Positions 27,045 through 34,193 of a stretch of 64,000 bases of DNA are shown here, one piece after another. This DNA is from Fidelibacterota bacterium. GTDB lineage: Bacteria; Fidelibacterota; UBA8477; JABMPR01. The DNA lies in NCBI GenBank assembly GCA_024278595.1, contig JAJRSW010000012.1, positions 1 through 64,000 of the forward strand. Direction: 5' to 3'. Position 1 is the first letter of the stretch. Each line of letters starts with the position of its first letter. Made by a program: the position numbers and the translations under genes. The notes below the pieces were generated by a model. It was not told the DNA's origin, ran no database searches, and worked only from the letters and a program-made list of their open reading frames with translations.

Positions 27045-27476
27045 TTAGACACTCCTGGCATCTATGATCGTTGGTTGCTGTATCTCTTTCATTGCATTCG
27101 TGGCCTCACCCCGATTATCGGCGATCTTTCCCATTTCTTTAACGGCATTCATCTTGCGCACGTGAAGAATATCCAATAGCTTGGCATCTGTTACAACAAG
27201 TGATTTCGCAATACTGCATAATTGCTTCACAATTTTAGATTTTTTCATTTCCTGCTCATCCATCTGGAGTGCATTTTTCTTTTTTTCGAGCTGTCGCAGC
27301 CGATCGATCCACAGATCACGGGCATCCAATAATTCTAAAATAGACTTGAGTGAAATGGTATCCGATTCATCCATTATTTCCTGGGTCTTGGCCATAATTT
27401 CATGAAAACAAACCAATTCCTGCTCCAGGAGTATTTGGGCAGAGTGAGGCATCACATAATCTGTGGGAGTCATCAT
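27045..27476 (-). CDS. FliT/FlgN-like flagellar export chaperone
   Basis: The 143-residue product is almost entirely helical and charged, with heptad-like leucines (LKSILELLDARDLWIDRLRQLEKKKNAL, quoted in part: LKSILELLDARDLWIDRLR). This fits small export chaperones of the FliT/FlgN class, which are weakly conserved. It follows fliS-fliD-flaG and overlaps flaG by 4 bases, the position where fliT often occurs. Naming rests mainly on context. Confidence 0.6.
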   Translation of the reverse strand: MMTPTDYVMPHSAQILLEQELVCFHEIMAKTQEIMDESDTISLKSILELLDARDLWIDRLRQLEKKKNALQMDEQEMKKSKIVKQLCSIAKSLVVTDAKLLDILHVRKMNAVKEMGKIADNRGEATNAMKEIQQPTIIDARSV

Positions 27477-27841
27477 ATACTCCTCTCAAAGATCAGACCA
27501 GACACTTCTCTTAATTTGGACATGAGATTTAACATCTCTTCCCGGGGAATTTGTCGAATCTCTTCACCTGTTTTATCATCGGTGACTCTTATCACCGGAT
27601 AGGGTGTACGATCATCGAAAGAAAATGAGACCTTGGTTCCTAATTTTTGAACCACTTCGGTAACATGTTCGGTAAGTTTAGCAAAATCGACTGCATTAAC
27701 ATCCAGTATAGCTGCATCTTGTGTATTTTCAGAGCTGTTATCTGCCTCATTCACTTCCTTTGCAGTAGTGACTTGTGAAACAGGTTCAACAACCGCTGTT
27801 GATACTACTTTTTTTGTGAGTTCTACGACTACAGCTTCCAT
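27473..27841 (-). CDS. flaG: Flagellar protein FlaG
   Basis: The 122-residue product has the FlaG signature in its second half: KVSFSFDDRTPYPVIRVTD followed by TGEEIRQIPREEMLNL. The N-terminal 60 residues are acidic and variable. FlaG proteins affect filament length and sit next to fliD, as here (12 bases apart). Confidence 0.92.
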   Translation of the reverse strand: MEAVVVELTKKVVSTAVVEPVSQVTTAKEVNEADNSSENTQDAAILDVNAVDFAKLTEHVTEVVQKLGTKVSFSFDDRTPYPVIRVTDDKTGEEIRQIPREEMLNLMSKLREVSGLIFERSI

Positions 27842-27853
27842 GATATTCCTCCT

Positions 27854-29329
27854 TTACCTAGAAAAGGATCCTAGAAAACTTTGTTGACTTTGTAATTTAT
27901 ACATCATCTCCTGTAGACTTGTAAACTCTTGTCTTAATTGGTCCTCACGACGATAGAGTATATCATCCATCAATGATATACGATCCGATAGGTTCATTAA
28001 TTGGTCTTCGATGTTATTCTGACTGCTGGTGATAGATCCACCAGTTTTAACATAATTTTCCAGATAACCATCCAGTTGAGTTGCCAGGCCATCTGCTGAA
28101 TTGAAAAGATCTGCCACATAATTCGAATTCGTTTCGATGGCTGTGGTGAATTTATCCATATCAGCGATGGATAACATGCCCTGGGAATCAGCTTCAATTC
28201 CAACGGTAAATAAACGGGAATAATCGGAATTACTGACACCACTGACTTGATTCATGGTAAAATTCCGTAGATCGTAGACAATGGCACGGTAGGTGAAATC
28301 ATCAGCTAACATACCCCGCTTAAATGTATCGGGATCCATCTGGGTCTTCTCACGCAAGTAGGTCATTGCTTCATTATAGGCATCGATAAAACCATTAACC
28401 TCCGTTTTGACACCTTCGGTATCAGCGACAACCGTAATGGTCTGGGTGGTGACGGAAGTATCCATCATTTTTATGGTCACTCCAGTCAGCGCATCCGTCA
28501 CAGTGTTGCTGTCGCGATAGAAATCCAGACCGTTAATGTTAAATTTTGAATTCAACATACTGGTTGTTGTGCTGGTACCTACAACAGTAATATAACCACC
28601 TGACGTACCACTACTTTGAACATTGTCAGTAACACCCAGTGCGGATAAAAGGTTATCAGCTGAATCGGTAAAATCCATGCGATAGGTATATCCAGATGAT
28701 TCACTTCTCAGAACCAGCCGTGATTTACCAGACTCTTCGGTCACCACTGAGGCTCTGACCTGTTCTTCAGAACCAATAGTTTCACCAGCAACAGCCGTAT
28801 ACATCGCACTATTTATGGCATCTGCGATCTGATACAAGGCTTCATCGTTACTCAAAGCCAGATTGGCGGCTGTCACTGTTACAGAAATACTCACTCGATT
28901 GTTCGGATCCAGATCTGTAGGAGAACCTACATCGATTGAAAACGTTTGATCTGTGAGAAAACCACTAAAACTGGTATCTGTATCGGTATACTGCTGTGAA
29001 ACACGGGTGTCTGAGATTGCCAGGCGATCAATGGTGAGAGCATGATTACCTAATGCGGCAGTTGCACCAGCAGTGGCAGATAGAATATCACTGTCACTGG
29101 TTGAAGCAGAGCGAGCCGCAAATTGATCAGTTATGGGATCAGACAAGCGTTCGGCCTTCGATTGGAGCGCCGATAATTTACTATCCAGATCCGATAGGAT
29201 ACTTTTTCGCTCATACAATTTGTCCTGTTGATCCAATAGAGCGTTCTTTGGACGAGATTCGAAATTCATGTACTGCTCGACCAAGTATTCGATGGAATTT
29301 TGTGAACTGAAAAGTGAATTAATATCCAT
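27854..29329 (-). CDS. fliD: Flagellar filament cap protein FliD
   Basis: FliD (HAP2) caps the filament tip and folds arriving flagellin. The 491-residue product has an N-terminal coiled coil (LLDQQDKLYERKSILSDLDS), a central cap-protein region ending in a typical DALTGVTIKM motif (about 280), then TEVNGFIDAYNEAMTYL. The C-terminal coiled coil includes LMNLSDRISLMDDILYRRED, the FliD_C pattern. It starts 8 bases after fliS. Confidence 0.93.
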   Translation of the reverse strand: MDINSLFSSQNSIEYLVEQYMNFESRPKNALLDQQDKLYERKSILSDLDSKLSALQSKAERLSDPITDQFAARSASTSDSDILSATAGATAALGNHALTIDRLAISDTRVSQQYTDTDTSFSGFLTDQTFSIDVGSPTDLDPNNRVSISVTVTAANLALSNDEALYQIADAINSAMYTAVAGETIGSEEQVRASVVTEESGKSRLVLRSESSGYTYRMDFTDSADNLLSALGVTDNVQSSGTSGGYITVVGTSTTTSMLNSKFNINGLDFYRDSNTVTDALTGVTIKMMDTSVTTQTITVVADTEGVKTEVNGFIDAYNEAMTYLREKTQMDPDTFKRGMLADDFTYRAIVYDLRNFTMNQVSGVSNSDYSRLFTVGIEADSQGMLSIADMDKFTTAIETNSNYVADLFNSADGLATQLDGYLENYVKTGGSITSSQNNIEDQLMNLSDRISLMDDILYRREDQLRQEFTSLQEMMYKLQSQQSFLGSFSR

Positions 29330-29337
29330 GATCCAAC

Positions 29338-29664
29338 CTATCTGATGCTCATGGCCTGTGTCCAGGTCTTACGCAAATCCATAAGATGGACTCGTGCTGT
29401 ATCAAAGTCCCGTCTATGGATATGATCCATGATCTCTGAATATACCCTATAAAACGTTGACGATATGTCTCCTGCTTCAAAGTTCAAGGAATTGATCAAT
29501 TCCTGAACCGCTTCCAATGCTCTGCAATGGTCCTCTTGAGCACAAGCCCTAACTGCTGCCTCATAAATGTATGAGACCAGTTCTTCCGGGCTTGCCGTCA
29601 TGATCTTCTGGACCAGGTAGGGATTGGTTTGAGCGTTTGGGGTCATACTATGGTTTGCCAACAT
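29338..29664 (-). CDS. fliS: Flagellin export chaperone FliS
   Basis: FliS binds flagellin before export. The 108-residue helical product has NPYLVQKIMTASPEELVSYI followed by YEAAVRAC, matching the family TASPxxLixMLYdgAixx pattern. The gene heads the fliS-fliD-flaG-chaperone-flgM set. GGAG lies 9 bases upstream of the ATG. Confidence 0.9.
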   Translation of the reverse strand: MLANHSMTPNAQTNPYLVQKIMTASPEELVSYIYEAAVRACAQEDHCRALEAVQELINSLNFEAGDISSTFYRVYSEIMDHIHRRDFDTARVHLMDLRKTWTQAMSIR

Positions 29665-29685
29665 TTTGTCATCTCCGGTAAATTG

Positions 29686-29700
29686 TCAAGTTCCATGCCA
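29686..29700 (-). promoter_or_regulatory. Weak sigma-54-like element before fliS
   Basis: On the minus strand TGGCATG-GAAC-TTGA resembles a -24/-12 element but has GA in place of GC at -12. The predicted start would fall on the ribosome site of fliS. The same pattern and the same flaw occur before flgB. Confidence 0.2.
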
Positions 29701-29720
29701 CAATCCAGAGCTTGGTCTGA

Positions 29721-29788
29721 CTTGTGACTAAACCTCTTTTAAACGCTGCTATCATTGAGATGGCGGTATCAAAGAGGTTTAAGACAAG
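29721..29788. repeat. Long interrupted inverted repeat upstream of fliS
   Basis: AAACCTCTTT (29730-29739) and AAAGAGGTTT (29771-29780) are perfect arms. They extend outward to CTTGT/ACAAG with a small mismatch, giving about 18-base arms around a 31-base centre. It lies between the flagellin terminator and fliS. It might be an operator, a structured leader or a tiny mobile element. Confidence 0.55.
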
Positions 29789-29810
29789 GTTTACATAGTC
29801 AAAAATAATG

Positions 29811-29843
29811 CAGCTGGATGGGAAAGCCTTTCCCATCCAGCTG
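29811..29843 (-). terminator. Intrinsic terminator of the downstream flagellin gene
   Basis: Perfect 16-base arms (CAGCTGGATGGGAAAG and its complement) are separated by a single base. On the minus strand the hairpin is followed by GCATTATTTTTGA. It lies 16 bases past the flagellin stop, as expected for a highly expressed gene. Confidence 0.85.
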
Positions 29844-29858
29844 TCATAGTTTCCTTCC

Positions 29859-30680
29859 TTAACGGAAGAGAGAGAGTACTACTTGTGGTGCAGCATTTGC
29901 CTGGGCAAAGGATGAGATAGCAGTCTGCTGAAGAATCTGCAGCTTCATCACTTCCATTTGTTCCTTGGCAAAATCAGCATCTTCCACCGATGAGCGGATA
30001 GCTTCGGTATTGGTTGAAGCAACCGACAGGGTCTGTTCCTTGGAAGCCAAGCGAACCTTATACTCACCAACGTCCTGGATCTTACTAGCAAGCGTATCGA
30101 TCGCAGTTGAAACAGTCGTAATGGCAGTACTGGCACCATTGGCCGTTGACAGATTGATTGCATTAATACTTAATGCAGCAGAATCTGAATCACCCAGTGC
30201 GATAGCCAATTGATCTGAGCCACCCTCACCAGTGTGGAATGAACCGGAATAGGTACCATCGATGAGACTACTGCCATTAAAGGTGGTCTCGGAGACAATA
30301 TCCTCGATCTCAGCTACCAGTGCGGATACTTGATCATTGATTGCAGTACGTTGGGTACTGGACAGTGAGTAATCAGCTGCCTGGGTTGCTTTTTCTTTGA
30401 CGGTCTGGAGAATATCCATGATATTCTGATAACCACCTTCAGCAACATTCAGTACGTTTTTAGCTTGACTTACATTTTGCAATGCAACATCCAAACCACG
30501 TTTTCTGGTCTCCAGGCTGCGAGCTAACTGATAACCGGCTGGATCATCTGCAGCTGAGTTGATCTTTTTGCCTGTTGCCAGACGCATTTGATGCGTTGCC
30601 ATTTTATCACTGATATTCGCCAGTGAATTCATGTTCTGCATCGCTTGAATGTTCGAGTAAATCCTCATTAGTTCACTCAT
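29859..30680 (-). CDS. fliC: Flagellin (copy 1)
   Basis: This is a filament subunit of 273 residues, short for flagellins, with little variable central domain. The N-terminal D0/D1 helix (LATGKKINSAADDPAGYQLA, about 33-52) and the C-terminal helix (SSVEDADFAKEQMEVMKLQI followed by LQQTAISSFAQAN) are canonical. It ends in VVLSLFR. It is highly similar to the flagellin at 31644-32465. Its leader has AAGGAGG and an upstream hairpin with an AAGGAA loop. Confidence 0.97.
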   Translation of the reverse strand: MSELMRIYSNIQAMQNMNSLANISDKMATHQMRLATGKKINSAADDPAGYQLARSLETRKRGLDVALQNVSQAKNVLNVAEGGYQNIMDILQTVKEKATQAADYSLSSTQRTAINDQVSALVAEIEDIVSETTFNGSSLIDGTYSGSFHTGEGGSDQLAIALGDSDSAALSINAINLSTANGASTAITTVSTAIDTLASKIQDVGEYKVRLASKEQTLSVASTNTEAIRSSVEDADFAKEQMEVMKLQILQQTAISSFAQANAAPQVVLSLFR

Positions 30681-30702
30681 TTGAAACCTCCTTGTTTAGG
30701 AA

Positions 30703-30718
30703 TGGGCTTCCTTGCCCA
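30703..30718 (-). promoter_or_regulatory. Flagellin-1 leader hairpin with AAGGAA loop
   Basis: On the minus strand TGGGC-AAGGAA-GCCCA forms a 5-bp stem, ending 22 bases before the ATG. The loop carries a GGA motif, and a second GGA lies in the Shine-Dalgarno AAGGAGG. This is the layout of a CsrA-binding leader. The flagellin-2 leader has the same hairpin at the same distance with three compensating base-pair changes. Confidence 0.6.
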
Positions 30719-30796
30719 CGTTGACGGTGATTGTGTTACGGTTTCAGGCTCCGTCACTTCCTCATATAAAACCGTGTTCAAAAAACCTTCACCCCG

Positions 30797-30822
30797 AATA
30801 TCGCCTAAGCGGGCTAATCATT
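30797..30822 (-). promoter_or_regulatory. Weak sigma-28-like promoter before flagellin 1
   Basis: On the minus strand TAATGATT-N10-GGCGATAT matches 6 of 8 positions in each sigma-28 box, but the spacer is one base short. The implied leader is about 110 bases, similar to that of flagellin 2. Confidence 0.35.
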
Positions 30823-31140
30823 AGTTATTAGAGGATAACTGGTGGTGTCAGCGATTCAGGTGAAAAATATTTATTACTATTAATGAGGATTAGATCAATA
30901 ATGATAGTCAACAGTATGAATACACACTATTCACCGCTTTATCATAGATTTTGCTACTGATAAATAAAATACGATAATATTCAGGAAGGCTCTTAAGCCA
31001 GCTTCCATACCACCCAGCGATAATGATAGACACTGGGGCTGACTGGGATATTGATCTGATGGATATTCTCCAAATGGAAAAGACTTATCCTGCAGGAGGT
31101 CAGGGTGATGAAGGGCAGAGTTGCGGGGTTCTCAGAGCTA

Positions 31141-31252
31141 TTATTAATCCGGCGGATAATAAGTGTGTCTCCCTGAGCTCGTCGAAGGGTCTACACAGGC
31201 GGTTTACATGAAATCCAGCTTTAAACATTAATGTCCGCCAGTTTAATATACC
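31141..31252 (-). repeat. MITE-like dispersed repeat, copy 1
   Basis: 31157-31249 matches 58504-58596 on the opposite strand with only two mismatches in 93 bases. This copy appears to have related inverted ends: ATTAATCCGGCGGATAATAAG on one side and, on the other strand, TATTAAACTGGCGGACATTA. The centre contains CCTGAGCTCGTCGAAGG. No reading frame of note is present, so it looks like a non-autonomous element or a structured intergenic repeat. Confidence 0.75.
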
Positions 31253-31332
31253 ATTTCTTTGTGAGGAGGTTTAAAGTGTTGAACACACGACAGGACTCAG
31301 AGGGAATCAAACTGGGGTTGTTGGACCGGGAC

Positions 31333-31360
31333 AAAAAAACCCCCAAGTCTCCTTGAGGGT
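31333..31360 (-). terminator. Intrinsic terminator of the small HTH gene
   Basis: On the minus strand ACCCTCAAG-GAGA-CTTGGGGGT folds with one G-U wobble and is followed by seven T residues. It lies 25 bases past the stop of the excisionase-type gene. Confidence 0.85.
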
Positions 31361-31384
31361 CTTATGATGACAAGAGCAGTCTAG

Positions 31385-31579
31385 CTAGTGATTGATCTCC
31401 TTTAGTTTCTCAGTCAGTATTTCATCAAACATTCGATCCAGGTGATCTTTCTTAACCTTCCATTGACCTCCTAACTTCAGGCCGGGAATCTTTCCCTGCT
31501 GTACCAGGCGGTAAACGGTCTGCTCCTTGATTTTCAAATAACCAGCTACATCTTTGATAGTCATAAAGCCGTTTGACAT
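31385..31579 (-). CDS. Excisionase-type helix-turn-helix protein
   Basis: This 64-residue DNA-binding protein is of the excisionase/MerR-like HTH_17 class: FMTIKDVAGYLKIKEQTVYR followed by LVQQGKIPGLKLGGQWKVKK. That is the whole winged-helix core; no other domain is present. It lies 64 bases downstream of flagellin 2, with a very good AAGGAGG, and has its own terminator. No integrase is nearby, so a phage excisionase role is unlikely. A role in flagellin or motility control is possible but unproven. Confidence 0.85.
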   Translation of the reverse strand: MSNGFMTIKDVAGYLKIKEQTVYRLVQQGKIPGLKLGGQWKVKKDHLDRMFDEILTEKLKEINH

Positions 31580-31609
31580 TTGTGCCTCCTTTCACAGATC
31601 AGAATACAA

Positions 31610-31629
31610 GGGAGATTGGTTGACCTCCC
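31610..31629 (-). terminator. Weak hairpin after flagellin 2 (possible attenuator)
   Basis: On the minus strand GGGAGGT-CAACCA-ATCTCCC forms a 7-bp stem with one wobble, 14 bases past the flagellin-2 stop. It is followed only by TTGTATT. It could terminate most transcripts while letting some read into the small HTH gene. Confidence 0.45.
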
Positions 31630-31643
31630 CTATTAGGTACTAT

Positions 31644-32465
31644 TTATCTGAAAAGTGAGAGAACGACCTGGGGTGCCGAGTTGGCTTGGACTAAGGATGA
31701 AACCGCAGTCTGTTGCAGGATCTGCAACTTCATCACTTCCATCTGTTCCTTGGCAAAATCAGCATCTTCGATCACACTCCTGGTAGCTTCAGCATTCGTC
31801 ACTGCCACTGAGAGGGTCCGTTCCTTTGAGGCCAACCGAACCTTATACTCACCAACGTCCTGGATCTTACCAGCCAAGTTATCGATAGCCGAGCTGGCAG
31901 TGGCAATTGCACCGCTGGCACCGTTGGCAGTGGATAGATTAAGGGAATTAATACTCAAAGCAGATGAATCACTATTCTGTAAAGTGATGGTCAACTGATC
32001 GGAGGCACCTTCACCTGTGTGGAATGCACCCGCATACCCACCATCAATCAGACTATCACCGTTAAATGTGGTCTCCTCCACGATCTCTTCGATTTCCTCA
32101 ATCAAAGCGGCTACTTGATCATTGATGGAAGTACGCTGAGTAGTTGAAAGTGAATAGTCAGCAGCTTGGGTAGCTTTCTCTTTGATGGTCTGGAGAATAT
32201 CCATGATATTCTGATATCCGCCTTCAGCTACATTCATGACATTTTTAGCCTGACTCACATTTTGAAGCGCAGCATCCAGCCCCCGACGCCTGGTCTCCAA
32301 GCTTCTTGCTAACTGATATCCAGCAGGATCCTCAGCTGCAGAATTGATCTTTTTACCGGTTGCCAAACGAAGTTGATGCATACCGATCTTTTCATTGATT
32401 TGACTCAATGAATTCATTGCCTGCATGGCTTGTACGTTTGCGTGAATTCTCATCAGGTCACTCAT
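31644..32465 (-). CDS. fliC: Flagellin (copy 2)
   Basis: This second 273-residue flagellin is nearly the same length and sequence as the copy at 29859-30680, differing mainly in the middle (residues about 140-200). It has LATGKKINSAAEDPAGYQLA near the N-terminus and EDADFAKEQMEVMKLQILQQ near the C-terminus. It has the better promoter (sigma-28, 32598-32624) and the CsrA-like leader hairpin. The pair probably arose by tandem duplication, with the HTH gene between them. Confidence 0.97.
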   Translation of the reverse strand: MSDLMRIHANVQAMQAMNSLSQINEKIGMHQLRLATGKKINSAAEDPAGYQLARSLETRRRGLDAALQNVSQAKNVMNVAEGGYQNIMDILQTIKEKATQAADYSLSTTQRTSINDQVAALIEEIEEIVEETTFNGDSLIDGGYAGAFHTGEGASDQLTITLQNSDSSALSINSLNLSTANGASGAIATASSAIDNLAGKIQDVGEYKVRLASKERTLSVAVTNAEATRSVIEDADFAKEQMEVMKLQILQQTAVSSLVQANSAPQVVLSLFR

Positions 32466-32487
32466 TTTGAACCTCCTTGTTTAAACA

Positions 32488-32503
32488 ATGACTTCCTTGT
32501 CAT
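32488..32503 (-). promoter_or_regulatory. Flagellin-2 leader hairpin with AAGGAA loop
   Basis: On the minus strand ATGAC-AAGGAA-GTCAT forms a 5-bp stem ending 22 bases before the ATG. Loop and spacing equal those of flagellin 1 (TGGGC/GCCCA stem), while three stem pairs have changed together. The downstream Shine-Dalgarno is AAGGAGG. Confidence 0.6.
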
Positions 32504-32597
32504 CTTTCACGATCTTTATTCTCTCTCGTTAGACTGTGATCGTTGTCAGTCTGGTTGGTGCTTGGTAAATTTCAATAAACTTCAACACTCAACCATA

Positions 32598-32624
32598 CTA
32601 TCGGGGATGGATGCACATTCTTTA
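32598..32624 (-). promoter_or_regulatory. Sigma-28 (FliA) promoter of flagellin 2
   Basis: On the minus strand TAAAGAAT-N11-CCCGATAG matches the TAAAGTTT-N11-GCCGATAA consensus at 6 of 8 positions in each box with exact spacing. The predicted start is near 32590, giving a leader of about 125 bases. Confidence 0.7.
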
Positions 32625-32787
32625 ATACTTTTCAATAATGATTAATATATTCTGATGATATTTAGTAAATATCGATAATATTTAACTAGAATTAATGCTT
32701 TATAAAATCTGTATGCTACTGAATATATTACTGTTACGCCAGCCTAGCAGTCAACCCTATATTGACGCAACCAAGCCTCGCCTAGCA

Positions 32788-32836
32788 TATTACTCCGGCG
32801 AACATTAGTCGCAGACTAAAGGTTATTATTTTGGGA
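32788..32836 (+). repeat. 49-base dispersed repeat, copy 1
   Basis: This stretch (TATTACTCCGGCGAACATTA onwards, ending TATTTTGGGA) matches 48815-48863 on the opposite strand with five mismatches. Its first 25 bases also resemble the end of the element at 58504. It lies directly upstream of the degenerate repeat at 32882. Confidence 0.65.
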
Positions 32837-32881
32837 GGCGAGGCCGCAGAGCGTTGCATTGAGCTCGCCGAAATGGCGCAT

Positions 32882-32988
32882 AGTGTTGTTATTTATTACT
32901 TTACGTGTATTTGTCGTAAGCAGTTGTATTTAATGTTATAGGCATACTATGTGATTTTCTAAATACTTTTTGCGAGGTCATCAAGCTT
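32882..32988 (+). repeat. Degenerate dispersed intergenic repeat, copy B
   Basis: It aligns along its full length with 227-335: same beginning AGTGTTGTTATTTAT, same end ACTTTTTGCGAGGT..TCAAGCTT. Together with the 49-base unit just before it, it may be one larger composite element of about 200 bases. Confidence 0.55.
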
Positions 32989-33121
32989 GACTGGACACTA
33001 GTATTTTTACCCATCCTGGATCAAGCTAATATCACAATTGAATATTCATCTGAACAATTGAGTGACTATATTAAACCGGTAATTTATTGATTTTCAGTAC
33101 TGAAGCTGATAGGATTTCTGA

Positions 33122-33688
33122 ATGAAAATACTGGTAGTTGACGATATAAAATACAACGGCATCCTGGTTGTTATGGAACTCAGACACCTGGGACATGAGG
33201 TTATTTTTGTACTCTCTGGTATCGAAGCTCTGCGAGAGATAGCCACACCTCGATCCAATTTTGATCTGGTAGTGACCGATTTAATGATGCCCAATATGGA
33301 CGGTATCGATCTGTTTAAAAACACTAATAATCTACCTCAGTTTAAGGACAATGCCCTTAATACACTGCCCCCATTCATCCTGCTTACCGCCTCAACAGAT
33401 GTGAATCGACTGGTCGAAGCCAAGCTGATTGGTTTTTCCGACATCCTGTTAAAACCACTGGATAAACTGCGCCTGGGGGCAGCTCTGGACAACATCGTCA
33501 GTCAACAGGTGACCTTTGAGCGCACCCTGGGACAAACCCTGGAGTCAATCAAAGAAATGGTTTCCCAGATCAAATCCAGGCAGGATCTTGATTCGGCAAA
33601 AACCACCGCTGGATACCTGCAGGTTATTGTCAGCGATCTATATGCCTTTGTTGAAGCGGAAGACCCCGATGACACTTTTGAAGCTTAA
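33122..33688 (+). CDS. Receiver-domain response regulator
   Basis: The 188-residue product has a receiver (about 1-125: VDDIKYNGIL, phospho-site in LVVTDLMMPNMDG, Thr in FILLTAST, Lys in ILLKPLDKL). A helical C-terminal part of about 60 residues follows with no known output domain. It is followed 13 bases later by a DUF4442-like gene. It could receive phosphate from one of the two hybrid kinases in the window, but nothing proves this. Confidence 0.88.
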   Translation: MKILVVDDIKYNGILVVMELRHLGHEVIFVLSGIEALREIATPRSNFDLVVTDLMMPNMDGIDLFKNTNNLPQFKDNALNTLPPFILLTASTDVNRLVEAKLIGFSDILLKPLDKLRLGAALDNIVSQQVTFERTLGQTLESIKEMVSQIKSRQDLDSAKTTAGYLQVIVSDLYAFVEAEDPDDTFEA

Positions 33689-33701
33689 TGGAACATGATC
33701 T

Positions 33702-34193
33702 ATGACGATTAGCTGGAAAAAAACCTGGGCTGTATGGTATTTTGGCTTTACAAAAATTCCATTGATCCTGTACGTTCGTCCCAAGGTCCAGATCCTCAAT
33801 AGCGAGCAATGTATTATTCATATCCCGCTCAAACGCCGCACCCGGAATCATCTTAACAGTTTATATTTCGGGTCACTGGCTATCGGTGCGGACCTGGCCA
33901 GCGGCTTGTTGGCCATGGAGTTGATCGCAACCAGCAACCGGCGCATCAGCTTGGTATTTAAAGATCTACAGGCAGATTTTCTAAAACGGGTGGACGCAGA
34001 TGCATGCTTTACCTGCCAGGATGGCGCAAAGGTCAGCTCACTGATCCAGAAGGTATTGGAAACCGGTGAACGACACCATGAGACTCTGAAAGTCCTGGTC
34101 ACTGCCCCGGAAAAGTATGGAGCAGAGGTTCTGGCTGAGTTTTCTCTGACTCTTTCGTTAAAAGTTAAAGAGGAGCCTGGTTTACCGGCCTAA
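33702..34193 (+). CDS. DUF4442-type hotdog-fold thioesterase-like protein
   Basis: The 163-residue product resembles DUF4442/PaaI-like hotdog proteins: W-rich N-terminus, then IPLKRRTRNHLNSLYFGSLA followed by IGADLASGLLAM, where the NH.....A....A pattern is typical. The second half has the alternating beta strands of the fold (RISLVFKDLQADFLKRV). It probably acts on acyl-CoA or acyl-carrier substrates, but the active site cannot be assigned from sequence. It overlaps the S41 protease gene tail to tail by 4 bases. Confidence 0.7.
   Translation: MTISWKKTWAVWYFGFTKIPLILYVRPKVQILNSEQCIIHIPLKRRTRNHLNSLYFGSLAIGADLASGLLAMELIATSNRRISLVFKDLQADFLKRVDADACFTCQDGAKVSSLIQKVLETGERHHETLKVLVTAPEKYGAEVLAEFSLTLSLKVKEEPGLPA

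Larger units (their letters stand above)
30681..31384. other. Long intergenic region between flagellin 1 and the HTH gene
   Basis: About 700 bases without a convincing gene. It holds the flagellin-1 leader hairpin (30703-30718), a weak sigma-28-like promoter (30797-30822), an AT-rich stretch (about 30860-31000), a repeat element with terminal inverted repeats (31141-31252) and the terminator of the small HTH gene (31333-31360). Confidence 0.6.
32466..33121. other. Intergenic region with flagellin promoter and dispersed repeats
   Basis: About 650 bases with no gene. From left to right: the flagellin-2 leader and sigma-28 promoter, an AT-rich stretch (32630-32700), a 49-base dispersed repeat (32788-32836), a palindrome-containing GC-rich stretch (about 32838-32880) and the degenerate 107-base repeat (32882-32988). 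The last 130 bases must hold the promoter of the plus-strand receiver gene; I cannot assign it. Confidence 0.6.

Noticed and set aside
31023-31211. 62-codon plus-strand frame
   Set aside because: It runs into the 93-base repeat, whose second copy does not keep the frame, so coding is unlikely.
31385-31579. Phage or integrative-element excisionase
   Set aside because: No integrase, attachment site or phage gene is near; the gene is embedded in a flagellar cluster with its own ribosome site and terminator.
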